Below, in pieces: positions 1 to 13,065 of a stretch of 64,000 nucleotides of DNA; within the stretch, counting starts at the first letter, position 1; every line of letters starts with the position of its first letter. The position numbers were made by a program, and so were the translations under genes. Source of the stretch: Laguncularia racemosa (lineage: Eukaryota > Streptophyta > Magnoliopsida > Myrtales > Combretaceae); contig JBBMOL010000429.1 of assembly GCA_037954665.1 (NCBI GenBank), forward strand, positions 238,100 to 302,099. The letters are read 5' to 3'. Under the pieces are notes generated by a model. The model was not told where the DNA came from and did not search any database. It was given only the letters and a program-made list of their open reading frames with translations.

Positions 1-1187
1 CAACTCATTTTTTCTCCTCTCCATTACATGGGTAGGTATATGAGCATATACTTGACCGTGTACCTTCCTGTTCCTTTTCGAAATCTCTTTTGTAGTTAAA
101 TCAATTTCAAGCTACTTCAACCCTTGATTCAATTCAACACTTTTAAGTCTTAATTTGTGGTAGTCACAATATGAAATTGCTAAATTACTTCAATTTAAAC
201 CACTTACTTGTATAGATTATCTCAACAATCAATGTCTTGTCCTAAGCCTTTACTCACATTAAATCATTTTGCACTACAAATTACTTGAATGAACCCTATA
301 TCACACCACACATAAAAACAACGAAAAAGGAAATGTTAATTGGTACACTCACTATGTGGGATTTCGTAGGAGTATGGAATGCAATAGTGGTTTTTCTTTC
401 TTAAGGTTTCTTCTTATTCTTAAGTGCTATATTTTAGAAAATGAAAAAAGTCTGGATAACTTGTAAATGATTTTTTTATACTTATCTCATAAAATGATTC
501 AATTATTTTTTATTTTAAATCCTTTTTATTTTAGTTGCCCCATCCTTTTTATTTATTTATTATTTTTTTATACTATTTTTCTTGGGTTTTATATGTTAAT
601 ATATATATTGAGAGCGAGAAAGAAAGAAAAGTGCTAAGGGCAAGTTGCACCGTCGAGACCCATTGTGTCTGTTTCCTACTTTTATTTTCTTGTACTGTAG
701 TTCTATCTTTTTTTATTATTTAAAGATATTTCTGGTGTTTATTAAAGTCTCATGTACTGTAGTTTATGGTTCTTTCTCAATAGATTATTATTCCGCTTTC
801 GGTCAATTTGCTGATTGGTGCGTACATCTGGCCAAAAGTAAAAGAATATGTTAAGGGAAAGAAGAGGGCTGAAAGGGACTTTCCTAGTCCACACGATATA
901 GCTGTCAAGCATTTCTTAAGTCTCTCATGATAAAAAAAATGTTTACATTTCTCTTTAGGTGACCCCAAATATTCTTTTCTGGTTTCAGCTACATGTTCGT
1001 ACGTGATATTCCGCGTCTAGAAAGACAAACAGTGGTGCATATATTTTACCCGATAACATAGCATGGTTCTCTCTTTATGGTTTCTACGTTGCTTTTGGAA
1101 CTTCAATGATCGCTTGCCTCTACGCTAGATCATATATTATTTAGCACATTTGCCACCTTTTCTAACGATTTTTTTTTTCCCAAAGAA

Positions 1188-1226
<39 letters not shown>

Positions 1227-1787
1227 TCGGATCAGTATAAGGTTCTTTTTTTCTTTTGAAAAGAGCAAAAATTATTCAACCAAGCCCAAATGGAGAGTTG
1301 GATAAATTATTACAACTAATCAAACAAATCATATTAATGAAATAGAATATGATAGGAATAAAATAAAATAATAATAATAATTATTTTATTTGATTACACT
1401 TAATAAATTAAAAATATATCTAAAAAATATCAATGCACTTTAGATTAGTCCAAACCTTGATTATTGGATTAGAGTTAGTTTCGTATGTAACATGTGGAAA
1501 TATGATGATAAGACTAAGAAGGAATTGCAATTTCTAGTAGAATAATGGAATAGCTATTTCATCAAATAAACACAACTTTAGTTTTATAAGAGAAGAATAA
1601 CTATTCTATTTCACCCATTAAATTCAATCAAGCATGATATAAATGTTTAACTGTAGAAGTTTTTATGAGCTTCCTTCCATTTAGTTTACTCAATTATATT
1701 AAGAGTCCATGAATAGTCATGTAAAAGGTCTCTGAGATTGTTTCAACAAAAATAGATTCAAATTACAAAAATATTAAAAACCTACTA
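1..1787. other. AT-rich stretch, no gene recognised
   Basis: I see no coding frame, LTR or RNA gene here. The short open frames have low-complexity, F/Y/L-rich translations typical of AT-rich non-coding DNA. It holds an (AT) microsatellite and, near 1540-1605, a short inverted GAATAGCTATT-like motif that hints at a decayed MITE without proof. Confidence 0.5.
1191..1220. repeat. (AT)15 microsatellite
   Basis: Thirty bases of uninterrupted AT dinucleotide, bounded by G at 1190 and AA at 1221. Confidence 0.95.
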
Positions 1788-2264
1788 TGATGTGCCTAAA
1801 ACTAAGTCTAAGCACATGCAAAACCAATTTGAAAGACAAACACATAATGTCAATCAAACTAGTTAATCAAATAGCGCAAATCCTTAATATTTGTAACAAA
1901 TTCTTCAACTAGGACATGATCAATTTTAAGTATTCAAATTTGATAGCTCTGATACCAAAAGATGATGTGTCTAAAAGGGGGTTTAAGCGCATTCAATCAA
2001 ACCGAATTACAATTCTTAAGAAGACAAGATCAATCCGGTTCCAAGGTCCTAAAGTTGCGTAAACGCTAAATCACAAATATGATCCAAATGCTATATTCCA
2101 AGATAATAAAATTAACAAATAATGAATTCCTCAATTGAAATCACTAAATATATTAAAATTCCCACGAGATTACTATACAAAAACAACAAAATCAATATGT
2201 GATCCTCCTTCCCAACAATGACCAACTCACATCACAAAATGAAGCAAAAATTGATGGTAATAAC
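1788..2264 (-). mobile_element. Solo LTR I (CRM-like), left part
   Basis: On the minus strand this is the 3' end of a CRM-like LTR (plus-strand start TGATGTGCCTAAA). It continues at 9166 after the insertion of element G. Joined, the LTR is about 1.22 kb. The 5 bp before it are TACTA and those after 9908 are AACTA, a 4/5 TSD match, so it reads as an old solo LTR. Around 1945-1963 it carries an internal primer-site-like copy (GCTCTGATACCA followed by TGATGTG), showing that this LTR type ends about 175 bp further out than those of M and E. Confidence 0.75.
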
Positions 2265-3465
2265 TGATGGGAATTTTTCTAGCAACCTAGATGGTTATGG
2301 AACTCGATTTGGATGATGATCCAAATCACTCATATTTTACCCTTATTTCTTTTATCTAACAAATATTTGAGTACTAATCTTACAAGTACAATAATATTTC
2401 TCCATGGGATGCTAAATGACTTGCATTTGTTGATCACAAAGGGACATCATTAGATTCTCATCCAATGACCCGCTGTGATTGACATTGCCTCGATGCATTG
2501 GCTCTTTGAGGATTCTTATTATTTTTGTATTTGTAATTGTTCCTTGGACTATTTATGTTGTAATCTTTCTTTTGGGACACTTTCATTTGATTGTAATTAT
2601 CTTTTAGGACCGGCTATCCTAAAAGTGGCATAGTTTTAATTTTGTGGACTTTTTTTTAACCCTAAAGGAAGCAAATATAAATACTTGCTTAAGTAGGGTT
2701 TTAAGGGAGTTAGCTAAATTTTCAGAAAAGAACAAACACTTTACGTGTGAGGGTTAGGGTTTTCTTAATTTAAATTGCTCTTATCAATTTCAAATCCCAA
2801 TTTCAGGTTGTGGCGAGTGGCTACAAGGCTAATTTGTGAGTAATATCAAATTTACCTTATTGCAATTTCTTTTCTTCACTAGTGAGTTGTATCTAGGGTT
2901 GATTTAGAAGTGTTATTGACTGAATTTTGATTGCATTTGCAATCAAATTCTTGTTGCTTCAATTGATTGGTTTTAGCCTTTAAGTTTTAACCTTCAATTT
3001 AACTTCATTTTGAACCGTGGATCACTTTGTTGGGAAAGTGGATCACAGAATTGGTTCTTGCTATTTTTGTGTATAATTCACGTGGGTTTATTTGTGATCA
3101 TTGTTGTTTTAGAAGAATTTATCATTGTGGAATTGTTGCAATTTAGAGCATTCGGATTTCATTGCATTCCATTAGGGTTCATGCTAAACCTAGTAGTGTT
3201 GAGTTGAGATTGAACAAGTGTCTTGAGGTTTATAATTTGTTCCAATTGCATATGCTTAACCCCTAATTTAGGCACATCATATTTGGTATCAGAGCTGAAC
3301 ATATTTGGTTCATTTCAATCTTGATCATGTGATGTTGAGGAATTGGTTATAAACACTAAGATTTGATGCCATTGTTCATGTGATTAGAAGCTAGTTTGAT
3401 TGACATTGTCTAATTGTCTTTCAAATTGGTTTTGCATGTGCTTAATCTTGGTTTTAGGCACATCA
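2265..3465 (+). repeat. 5' LTR of G
   Basis: Starts TGATGGGAATTTTT and ends AGGCACATCA; its partner is 7957-9160. The last 186 bp (3280-3465) begin right after an earlier CACATCA and contain a second primer-site copy (TGGTATCAGAGC, 3284-3295), so the LTR includes what is leader sequence in element M. Confidence 0.92.
2686..2693 (+). promoter_or_regulatory. TATA box in the 5' LTR of G
   Basis: TATAAATA lies about 420 bp into the LTR. The same box is in the other CRM-like LTRs here (for example 23639-23646, minus, in M), which fits a U3/R promoter. Inference from position and motif only. Confidence 0.6.
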
Positions 3466-3470
3466 TCTTT

Positions 3471-3482
3471 TGGTATTAGAGC
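3471..3482 (+). promoter_or_regulatory. Primer-binding site of G (initiator tRNA-Met type)
   Basis: TGGTATTAGAGC begins 5 bp after the LTR end. The usual plant sequence TGGTATCAGAGC differs by one C-to-T change, and the unmutated form is present inside the LTR at 3284-3295. Confidence 0.75.
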
Positions 3483-4510
3483 TTGAGGTTGTGAGAAGGG
3501 AATGGTTTCAAATTAAATTCAGAAGTTAGGGTTGGTTGTTGTAACATTTTGAACCAAATAAGTTGTTGGCGTGAACTTGCATCTTGTTGTTGTAATTGTT
3601 GAATTTAGTGGATGATCACTTGGAGAATTGGACACTCTTGAAATCCTTGCTCATGGCTATGAATGTGTAGTGCATGAATAGCAAACCGTGAAAGGGAAGA
3701 GTAGTGTTTCAATTGTGAAGTGGAATTGTGTAGTGTATATTTTTGAAAAAGGTGGAGGAGTCACAATTGTAATTTTCAGATTTGAAATCAAAATTGAATG
3801 TGTACATTAAGAAGTCAATTTGAAATTTCAAAACATAGATTAAGTCATAGTTAATTGTGTGTCATTTGAATTTGAAAAATGCCTCTTACCATTTGTGGAG
3901 TTATGCACTTATTGAACTCCTTTCGAATTTGAAAGTGAGTTGCCTTATCTTACTTAAAAGTTGTGGTTTTGGTTGTAGTTATGGAAGTGAAATTGTGTCG
4001 TAGCTTGAGGAGTATATTTGGAGTTATTCTTGTTAAATTAATAGAGGTTGTGTACATTTGATATTGGTTATTGTATGTGTTGTCAAGGACATTATTAGTA
4101 GTGGCGTGAAGCATCTTGCACCGTGAGCGTAAGGGGACTTTTGTGGCGGTTGATGGTGTGTGGTGTGTGTATTTTCCTTATTGCCCATTGTGCATTTAAG
4201 TGGTGAGAAGTTAAGGCAACAATAATAAAAGTTGAATAGTAGAATTTAAAATTCAAACAAGTCATTAAAGTGTGAAAGTAATTAAACTAATTACTTGAAC
4301 ACTTGTAGTTGAATTTAATTCTATTTACTTGAAAGTAGTTGTGTGTGTACTTCATTTATTGAACTTTACTTGGAGTACTAAATTATTTCATTGTGCCTTT
4401 GAAGCTTTTTGAGACATGAGCCATTGTATTATTATGGTTGTTAAACGTGTGGGTTGGTGTTGTTGAAGGAGTGTCCTGTAAATTGTGGGATTACTTCTTC
4501 AAATCACAAC

Positions 4511-7500
4511 ATGTGCAATGAAAGTGTGAATGGGGGAATTGGCAATGAGGTCAATAGCCAGGTTGGTGGAGGTCAAGGTCATAATATTGCAGGTAGGAGG
4601 ACTTTAGAAGAACAGCTCTAGGACCTTACTACCATTGTTGCTACTTTGGCAACTAGGATTGATAGGATGACATTACCACAACCATCAGTAGTGAACCCTC
4701 AGGCACCACCTCGGGTAGCTCCACAGAACCTTTAGAGAGAAAGGGTAGTGGGAGAAGGAAATCTGGGTTGAAGGATGAAGGGAGTTCATCACTCCTATAG
4801 GGAAGAGAGAGACGATAACTTTAGGGCTAATCTTTACTTGAATAGGGATTCCAGGCCACCCCGAGGACTGGAATATGTGAAGCTGTGATGGGACGATCTG
4901 ACCGTTCTAACAAGTTTAAACCTTTACTCAATCCTAGCTTACGATCAGTTCTCAGGCAAGTGTACCTATTGACTAGCAGTATAACATAGGAGTACAGGTA
5001 TCGATCCCACGAAGACTTATAAGTACTAGTACTAACGATTCTCCTACTATCTAACTTCTCACTATTGATGATCTCAACTATCCTAATTATTGCCTAAACC
5101 TGAAAGAAACAAATAAAATGAACAAAGTAAATGTAATCAAACACTCCCTTAATTAATTCAATGATCTAAACATACCCTGCCCAAGGTCAACCCCTGATTC
5201 TCATGCAGCTTCTATTCAATTCCAAACTATCCAATGATTAATACCCAATCTTTGATCTGCGGAGTTTCTTACACTAGATTAGAGTCTTTCTCAAGATCAA
5301 TAATCTCTAATCCTAATTAGGCCAATTAAGATCTCTCTTCAATTAACATAATCAAGATTGCAATAGAATTCTAGGACTCTCAATTGAACCAGACCGCAAT
5401 GACCTCGTTCAATACAGAAGACCTCCTATAACCTATCTCTAGGATTACAAGGGGTCTTTTTATTCATGCAAGATCTACTCTATTACTGATTTCTCAATCT
5501 TAATAACAGAGATATAATTCCATCCTAATATTGCGCATATATCAAGATGAATAAACTATAATTGCAACATGAACAAACTCAAAGAATAGAATTAAATTAT
5601 TGAACATCAACAATTCTGTCACATGATACTCAGGGGTTTCTCAAGGGAACGGGTATGAAACAATTAGCCACTTATGAATCTAATAAGAAGAGCAAAACAT
5701 AAAATAATTGAGTCCATAAAGAAAATTCGAACACAAAATATCTTGGCTTCCAATTCGAAACTATTCTGGCAACAGCTCCTGGCAGCAGCTTCTCTTCTCT
5801 AGGGTTTCTCTCGTGCCGCCTCCCCCTTTTTTTCATTAGGGTTGTTCTATTTATACTTCTTGAGGCATGGCCGAGCATCTTCAATTGGAAAGATACGATT
5901 CTATCTTTCCTTTTCCATGTGAATCTCGTCAAGTGAATAACGGTCGCCTGGCATGCCTAACGACACGGCCAGATTTCAAATCGTGTCTCCCTCTGGTCGA
6001 AAATATGTAACTCCTCAATCTTGCTCAGTGTTTGGCATGGCTAGGAACACAGCTAGTAGCACTAGTAGCAACACGGTTAGACTATAACCCGTGCCAAGTT
6101 CTGGAGCTTTCCACGTCTTCACAGTGTATGCCACGGCTTCAAACACACCCATATCACAAGCCGTGCTTCCTTTCCAAGTGATGCTTTCATCTTCAGGTGC
6201 GCCCACGGTTCATGACACGGCCGTGGCCTTCCACGTGTTGTCCATGAGTAACTTTAACTTGATCTTTTAAGCTTCAATTATGCTCCTTTTGTGATCTTTC
6301 TCCTTCTCTTTGGTATTATACCCTGAAACATATATTTATCTGTTAAATACCGAATCCGCATTGATTTTATTCAAAAGATTATACAAATTCATCATTAATG
6401 CCCATGATTTACCAGGGTTAATTTACTCTTATCAAGCTGCAAATGCCTTCTTTTGATGGCAGGGGTTCAGTTGATGATTATCTAGACTAGGAAGACAAGG
6501 TTAAGGGTCTCTTTGAATGCTATGAGATCGATGATAACACTTGATTCTAACTAGTTGCTGTAGAGTTTACAGGATATCCTGCCTTATGGTGGAAAAATTT
6601 GATTACCAACAGACGTAGGGATAAGGAGGCTGAGATACAGACATGGAGGGACATGAAGAGGGTTCTGAGAAAAAGATTTATTCCTGAGAACTATAGGCAG
6701 GAACTGTTCATGCATCTATAGACATTGAGGTAGGGAGGCAAGACAGTTGATGATTATGTGTAGGAATTTGAAACCCCCATGATTAGATGTGGGTCAATCG
6801 AGCCTCTAGAACAAACCCTAGCACGCTTCGTCTCAAGGCTAAAATATGAGATAGCGTATATTGTCGAGCTGCAGCGATACAATACACTTGATGAGCCTAT
6901 TCAGTTGGCCTTGAAAGTGGAGAGGCAAAGGCGATCCAACTTATTCAGGGTTTTGAGTAGCAGGCCCAGTACTACTACTAGGCCCGTAGCAATTGATGGT
7001 CGATCAGGAAGGACAAAGGTGGTAGGTGAGATAATGAGGGTAGTGGATAGAGCTACCCTCAACACTAATAGGGAAAATATACCCTGTAGGAAGGGTAAAG
7101 AGGTAATAGCACCAGATGTGAGGTAGACTATTCCAGGATCTACCAGTGGAAAAATACACCAAATCAAATGCTTTAAATGCATGGGATTTGGGCATATGGC
7201 AGCACAATGTCCAAAGAAGAGGGTTATGACTATTATGGAGGGCGCTGGAGAGGATATTGAGGATGAGAAGGAATAGGCTGAGCCTACAGATCTGTCTGTA
7301 ACACTGCAGGAGTACTATAATGATCAGACTATAGAAACACATGAGGAGGGTACAGGTGAATAGTATTTACCCATCGATGTGTTACGCAAGACTCTAACCT
7401 TATCTCTTGATGCTAGGGACATACATAGGGAGAACATATTCCACACTTCTTGCAGGATCAAAGGTAACCTTTGTGTACTCATCATTGATAGTGGTAGTTG

Positions 7501-7956
7501 CACGAATGTTATATCTGCTGCACTAGTAGACAAATTATAATTATCTACTAGTCCACATCGTAGCCTTTATAACTTGCATTGGTTGGATAATCGGGGTAAT
7601 ATGCATGTTACGCTAAGGGCAAAGGTGCTTGTGAGTGTTAGGCAGAAGTATCACGATGAGATTCTATATGACGTGATCCATATGTGTGCATTCCACTTGC
7701 TATTAAGTAGGCCCTAGATGTTTGATCGGAAGGTGTTACATGATGGTTTCAAAAACACCTATATGTTCAGTATGGGAAGGTCTCAAATAGTACTATCGCT
7801 AATGACTCCATCTGAGGTGCACAAATTCCAGGAGTAGATCAGAACTACTTCCATTACATCTAGTAATCGGGAGAACAGGCCAATAGAGATATCCAACTTT
7901 AGTTCCAGAAATGACCCTCTAGATTTGAGGGAAAATCTTTCAAAGGCTAGAGGAGA
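4511..7956 (+). pseudogene. Broken gag-protease with pol tail, element G
   Basis: A gag frame starts at an ATG at 4511; its product resembles that of M (shared stretch RTLEEQLQDLTTIVATLATR, with a TAG in the G copy). It is split by solo LTR H and resumes at 6435 with KLQMPSFDGRGS. A retrotransposon gag domain runs to about 6930. A CCHC zinc knuckle (CFKCMGFGHMAAQC) lies near 7170-7212, and a retroviral-type protease with the IDSGSC active site near 7485. Stop codons are frequent and mostly TAG where M has Gln (for example DYV-stop-EFET). After the protease the sequence passes to DPLDLRENLSKARGDD, the end of pol that in D and M abuts the 3' LTR, so RT, RNase H and integrase are deleted. Gag would build the particle and the protease would process it; this copy cannot encode either intact. 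Confidence 0.85.
4886..6434 (-). mobile_element. Solo LTR H (Athila-type)
   Basis: A 1,549-bp insertion starting TGATGGGACG and ending CTCTTATCA, flanked by the perfect TSD AGCTG (4881-4885 and 6435-6439). Removing it restores the G gag frame. There is no internal region, so it is a solo LTR left by LTR-LTR recombination. On the minus strand it reads TGATAAGAGTAAAT to CATCA, with a TATA box (plus-strand CTATTTATA, 5848-5856) and repeated CACGGCC/CGTG motifs like those of A and F. Confidence 0.9.
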
Positions 7957-9160
7957 TGATGGGAATTTTTCCGGTAACCTAGATGGTTACAGAACTCGAT
8001 TTGGATGATGATCCAAATCACTCATATTTTACCCTTATTTCTTTTATCTAATAAATATTTGAGTAATAATCTTACAAGTACAATAATATTTCTCCATGAG
8101 ATGCCAAATGACTTTCATTTGTTGATTGCAAAGGGACATCATTAGATTCTCATCTAATGACTCGCTGTGATCGACATCGCCTCGATGCATTAGCTTTTTG
8201 AGGATTCTTATTATTTTTGTATTTGTAATTGTTCCTTAGACTATTTATGTTGTAATTATTCTTTTGAGACACTTCCATTTGATTGTAATTGTCTTTTAAG
8301 ACTAGCCACCCTAAAAGTGGCATAGTTGTAATTTTGTGGACTTTTTTTAACCTTAAAGGGAGTAAGTATAAATACTTGCTTAAGTAGGGTTTTGAGGGAG
8401 TTAGCCAAAATTTCATAAAAGAATAAACACTTTACGTATGAGGGTTAGGGTTTTCCTAATTTAAATTGCTCTTATCAATTTCAAATCCCAATTCCAGGTT
8501 GTGGCGAGTGGCTCCAAGGCTAATTTGTGAGTAATATCAAATTTACCTTGTTACAATTTCCTTTCTTCACTAGTGAGTTGCATCTAAGGTTGATTTGGAA
8601 ATGTTATTGACTCAATTTTGATTGCATTTGCAATCAAATTCTTGTTGCTTCAATTGATTGGTTTTAGCCTTTAAGTTTTAACCTTTAATTTAGCTTCATT
8701 TTGAATTGTGGATCACTTTGTTGGGAAAGTGGATCACGAAATTGGTTCTTGCTATTTTTGTGTGTAATTCATGTGGATTTATTTGTGATCATTGTTGTTT
8801 TGGAAAAATTTATCATTGTGGAATTGTTACTTGCAATTTAGAGCACTCGGATTTCATTGCATTCCATTAAGGTTCACACTAAACTAAGTAGTGTTGAGCC
8901 AAGATTGAACAAGTGTCTTAAGGTTTATAATTTATTCCAATTGCATGTGCTTAACCCCTAATTTAGGCACATCATAGTTAGTATCAGAGCTGAACATATT
9001 TGGTTCATTTTATTCTTGATCACGTGGTGTTGAGGAATTGGTTATAAACATTGAGATTTGACGCCATTGTTTATGTGATTGGAAGCTAGTTTGATTGACA
9101 TTGTCTAATTGTCTTTCAAATTGGTTTTGCATGTGCTTAATTTTGGTCTTAGGCACATCA
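7957..9160 (+). repeat. 3' LTR of G
   Basis: Direct repeat of 2265-3465 with scattered substitutions. It is preceded by the purine-rich GCTAGAGGAGA that serves as PPT and also encodes the pol tail. Followed by TSD ATAAC. Confidence 0.92.
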
Positions 9161-9165
9161 ATAAC

Positions 9166-9908
9166 AAGTGCTAAAACCAATCAATCTTATAACATAATAG
9201 ATGATTACAAATGCAATCAAAATCTAACCATGAACAATCCAATTCAACCCTAGATATAACTCACTAGTGATGAAAAGGGAATTTGGAACAAAGAGAATTG
9301 ATATTACTCACAATTCACTTTGAAGCCACTTGCCACAATCTCAATTTTGGGATTGAAATTGATAAGAGTAAATTGGAATTGGGAAACCCCAACCCTCAAC
9401 ACATGAAGTGTTTGTTTTTTTCTAAAAATTATCAAAAGTCCTCCCAAAACCCTACTTAAGCAAGTATTTATACTTGCTCCCTTTAGAGTTAAAAAGTCCA
9501 CGAAATTACAACTATACCACTTTAGGGTGGCCGATCCTAAAAACACCTATTACAACTAAATAAAAGTGTCCCAAAAAATTACAACATAAATAATTCAAAT
9601 AAATAAATTACAAGTGAAAATATTCTTCAACATGCTAGTTCTTTAATAGGATTCATCAGCCTAGCTCATTGCCAGTTCAAGTCAGTCTATGGATAACTCA
9701 TAAGTTGAGTCTTAGTGAGTTTGTCCATCGTCCTGTAAAGCCTGATAAGTGTGCCTGTTGGAATATATAATACATGAGTAATAGAAAAGAGATTAGTAAA
9801 CAAATAATTCCGGGGTCGATTTGCTTAAAATGTACTCTCATCGCCAAGATTTGAAATCCTTTGGTTCTTGCCCTAATGATAGGTCTTGTCGGATTTTGAT
9901 TCCTATCA
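9166..9908 (-). mobile_element. Solo LTR I, right part
   Basis: Continuation of 1788-2264 after the G insertion. On the minus strand it starts TGATAGGAATCAAAATCCGAC and matches E and M over its length, including the segment that encodes the end of pol. The right flank AACTA nearly matches the left TACTA. Confidence 0.78.
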
Positions 9909-9979
9909 AACTATTAGTTTCTTATAGTTATAGTAGCTTTAGGATTAATAAAGGGATGTGAAATGTATACATTCAAAAG

Positions 9980-10814
9980 TACAGCTATGCTAGTGGGATA
10001 TAGCTTGTAGGTCAGTTTGTTTAACTTGCTTTAAAATGGGTTAGGATCGAGTTTTTTAACTTGTTAAAAAAGCGGGCTAAATGAGCCTAGCCTCTTTAAC
10101 CTATGGGTTAAAGTAAGTTAATTTGTTTAACTCATGAGCTAACTCGCCAACCTAAAGAAATTGAAAAGAAAAAGAAAAAAAAATTCAGTATAACTTATCG
10201 TAATTGCATATCACATTTATAACATAATATTGAATTACTAATTTACTTAACCTTTAAACTTAATCTAATAAACTACAAATTCCAAGTCACATATCATGAT
10301 TTATCATCATCTTCCTCACTCTTCTTTCTTACTTTTTATCTTAATTTTTTCATTTTCCTCACTACTTCTATCTCTTAGTCCTTTCATTATTTTATAATAT
10401 CTATATTATAAAAATGTTGTAATTATAATATCTGTATTATGATATAAAATATCAAATAATTTATTATACTGCTACATAAATGATATAAGATTATTATAGA
10501 TTTTACATTTTGTACAATTTTAAATAAAAAAATAAAATTTATTGTTAGTGAGTTGTGAGTTAGCCAACATAACCCACTAAAATGCATAAATAGGTTAAAC
10601 GAGTTGTGATGGTCCATTTAACTCACCAAAACATATAAATGAGTTAAATGGGTTGATTTGGTAGGCTATCTCGTTTAACTTACCAACCCATGTAGGTTGG
10701 GTTAGGGTTAATAATTTCTAGCCCATTTACTAAATGGGTCATTATGTGTTAGCTCATTCAACCCGCAAGCTAAAGTGAGCTAGGCCGGGCCTTTAATCCA
10801 CTCGCACAACTCTA
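9980..10814. mobile_element. Element J: non-autonomous hAT-type DNA transposon
   Basis: An 835-bp element with imperfect 17-bp terminal inverted repeats: TACAGCTATGCTAGTGG at the left, and the reverse complement of the right end TAGAGTTGTGCGAGTGG, 13/17 identical. It is flanked by the perfect 8-bp TSD TTCAAAAG (9972-9979 and 10815-10822). The 8-bp duplication and TAGAGTTG-type ends are hallmarks of the hAT superfamily. Inside are many short subterminal repeats around GGTTAAC, GAGTTA and GCTAACTC on both strands, and no transposase frame, so it depends on a transposase from elsewhere. Confidence 0.82.
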
Positions 10815-10822
10815 TTCAAAAG

Positions 10823-11668
10823 TGATCATTTTTTCTCATGTACTTGTAATCTTGTAATAAAATACAATTACACATTATTCAAATATTAAATAATTCTACA
10901 ATTATAATGCTTTACACTAATTATAAAGACTTTAATTATACTGATATAGAGCTAAAGCTAATTGCTAGTATACTTAAACCCCTAAGTTTAAGGTTGGGAA
11001 TTTAGTACACGACTTGCCAATCTAGACACGACACTATACGTTTTTAAATGGATTTGTGTTAGAGAAACTCAACATAATTAATAGATGGGTCAAGCTCATC
11101 TGGATCCATTTGTAAATGTGTTTAGGTACAGGTTTAGCACTCAAACCCATTTATACGAACATGTTTAACCTATTTAAGACTAGAGTTGTTATCATTTTTT
11201 CATAGTTCTTAACTTAAGTTCTACTTTAACTCTAACCTAACTCTAATAGAAATCTTATATAACTAATAATTTGATGTCTCATTTTGTATTTTAATTTAAT
11301 TTTATGCTTCAAGCAATGTTTGTAAGTAGAAATTTAAGGATTTCAATAGTTTTGCTTATGATAGGGGGCTTACTTAACCTATAAAATAGCGTAGGCATGG
11401 ACCATAATGATTAGTTTTTCTATGTTATGAGTTTCATTTATAGTCCCCTCTTTGTTATATATGTGAACTCTATTTTCTAATATTCATATTAGTTAGTGGT
11501 TTTAACTTTTCCATAATATTAAGCATGCTTCTTTCCAACAAGTTTATATTATAGGATTCCATTTCACAAAATTTTTAGTGTTTGAAATTATTGAACATTT
11601 ACTATGCAAATGGATTGACCTTTGATTAATATGGAAATTTACATGATTTAAATGTGCATTTTTTTTTT
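10823..11668. other. AT-rich spacer, no gene
   Basis: No coding frame or LTR recognised. Around 10975-11170 is a stretch rich in ACACGAC, AAACCC and a CTTAAACCCCTAAGTTTAAG near-palindrome that looks like the remains of another transposon, but I could not find ends. Confidence 0.4.
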
Positions 11669-12930
11669 GTAAGGGTTATAAAATACTTATCATTTATAAC
11701 AATTATAATAATCTTTTATTTAACTCTTACATTTTGTATAGATATTTCCCTTAATCATTTTTTATTTTGATTTTAGAGCCTTGAAATACACTATACGATT
11801 CAATAGAAGAATTATATGAAATTTGAAGAAAAAAATCAATTTTACAAGATTGGAAGTCCAACACGTGAAAGAACATGACTGTGTCTAGTCGTGAAAAGCA
11901 ACTGTATCCAACAAAGCAAAACTAGCCATGCAAAGAAGCATGTTGATTAAGTGTGTAGGGTTAACATAAGCATGAACACGCCCATTTTGGTAGGCATGTT
12001 GAAGACAAAAATTAGATAAAAAGGAACACAGGCAATGGCACGCTTGTGTTGTGACTGTGCAAGTGTTGATGTCTATAGAAAGGATGAACTCACAATTGAG
12101 AAGAAGATAGATTAGAGAATAGAGATTAGAGTAGAGTATTAGAATAGAGTATTATAGATTTTTTAGTTTTTAGTTTTAATGCTTTTATTTATGCACTCTT
12201 TTATTATTACTGCTTTTAGATTTAACTTGTCGCTAGCTTAAAGTTTCCTTAGTACTTAGGTATATGAACCCTAGAATGAATATGCACTTTTTCTAATGTA
12301 TTATTCAATAAGTTATTTATCATTCTTGTGATCTAATTATGTATTTTTTATTGCTTTCAATTTAATATGGTCGGCATATTAGTTGAAGTCTAATTTCATA
12401 TATAGAGATCAAGAGATTTTATATTAGAATAGATTTAGCATAATTGGAAGGAGTTGCACACAATCCTAGAGATGGGATGACTTAAATCTTCTAAATTAGA
12501 CTCAAACCTAATAATGAAGTTCATAAATCGAATGTAATGCGATTTTAAGAGTTTTAATTAGGAAGAGATTTTAATTAATAAACTTAGAATTAGGAATTAG
12601 TAGCCTTAGGAGAGCTATTAGTTCAATTTAGGAATTCTCACTATCTAAGAATACGATAAGGAAATTGAATAATAATTAGTTAATTATATTAGTAATTCTA
12701 GGGGGATTCAATATCCAGGTACAACTTTTAATGATTATTGCTTTTCTTAGTTCATTTGTTGTTAATTTTATTCACTCACTTAAATATGTAGATTAAATAA
12801 TAAGAAAAAGGGTAATTACTAGTAATCATAATTCCTATGGGATCAACACTTGATATCTATATCCACTATACTGTAGAGTTGATGGGTGTACTTGCTTATA
12901 GGTCTAAGATAGTAGGATAAACGGATACCA
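11669..12930 (+). repeat. 5' LTR of K (left end approximate)
   Basis: The right end is set by CA at 12930 directly before AGTTTTTGGC and the primer site. It contains several GTG/CACG-rich segments (11860-12060) like the LTRs of L, A and F. The second LTR is not in the window, so the left end cannot be checked. Confidence 0.5.
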
Positions 12931-12936
12931 AGTTTT

Positions 12937-12954
12937 TGGCATCGTTGCTAGGGA
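12937..12954 (+). promoter_or_regulatory. Decayed primer-binding site of K (tRNA-Asp type)
   Basis: TGGCATCGTTGCTAGGGA matches TGGCGCCGTTGCCGGGGA at 15 of 18 positions and lies 6 bp after the LTR end. Confidence 0.65.
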
Positions 12955-13065
12955 TTAAGATATTAGGAACACTTATATCTTGTTAATCTAATCATTATTT
13001 TTTTTTTATTACTTACTTTTCATTAGTCTTTATTTTCCATAGTTTTTGTGCTCTTTCTACTATTT

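Larger units (their letters stand above)
2265..9160 (+). mobile_element. Element G: non-autonomous CRM-like LTR retrotransposon
   Basis: Two direct LTRs (2265-3465 and 7957-9160) are flanked by the perfect 5-bp TSD ATAAC (2260-2264 and 9161-9165), and G lies inside solo LTR I. After the 5' LTR comes TGGTATTAGAGC, one base off the initiator-tRNA-Met primer site common in plant chromoviruses. The inside has a gag with a CCHC knuckle and a protease, then jumps directly to the extreme pol C-terminus; RT, RNase H and integrase are missing. Solo LTR H sits within its gag. The LTRs have diverged by several per cent, making G one of the older insertions. The CRM-like assignment rests on gag and tail similarity to M and D in this window and on the pol/LTR overlap. 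Confidence 0.9.

Noticed and set aside
1500..1625. Possible MITE with GAATAGCTATT/GAATAGTTATTC inverted motif
   Set aside because: Only one short inverted motif; no clear TSD or paired ends found.
4901..6420. H considered as a full element or host intron
   Set aside because: Only one LTR-length unit with TG...CA ends and a 5-bp TSD; no internal region, and it interrupts gag.
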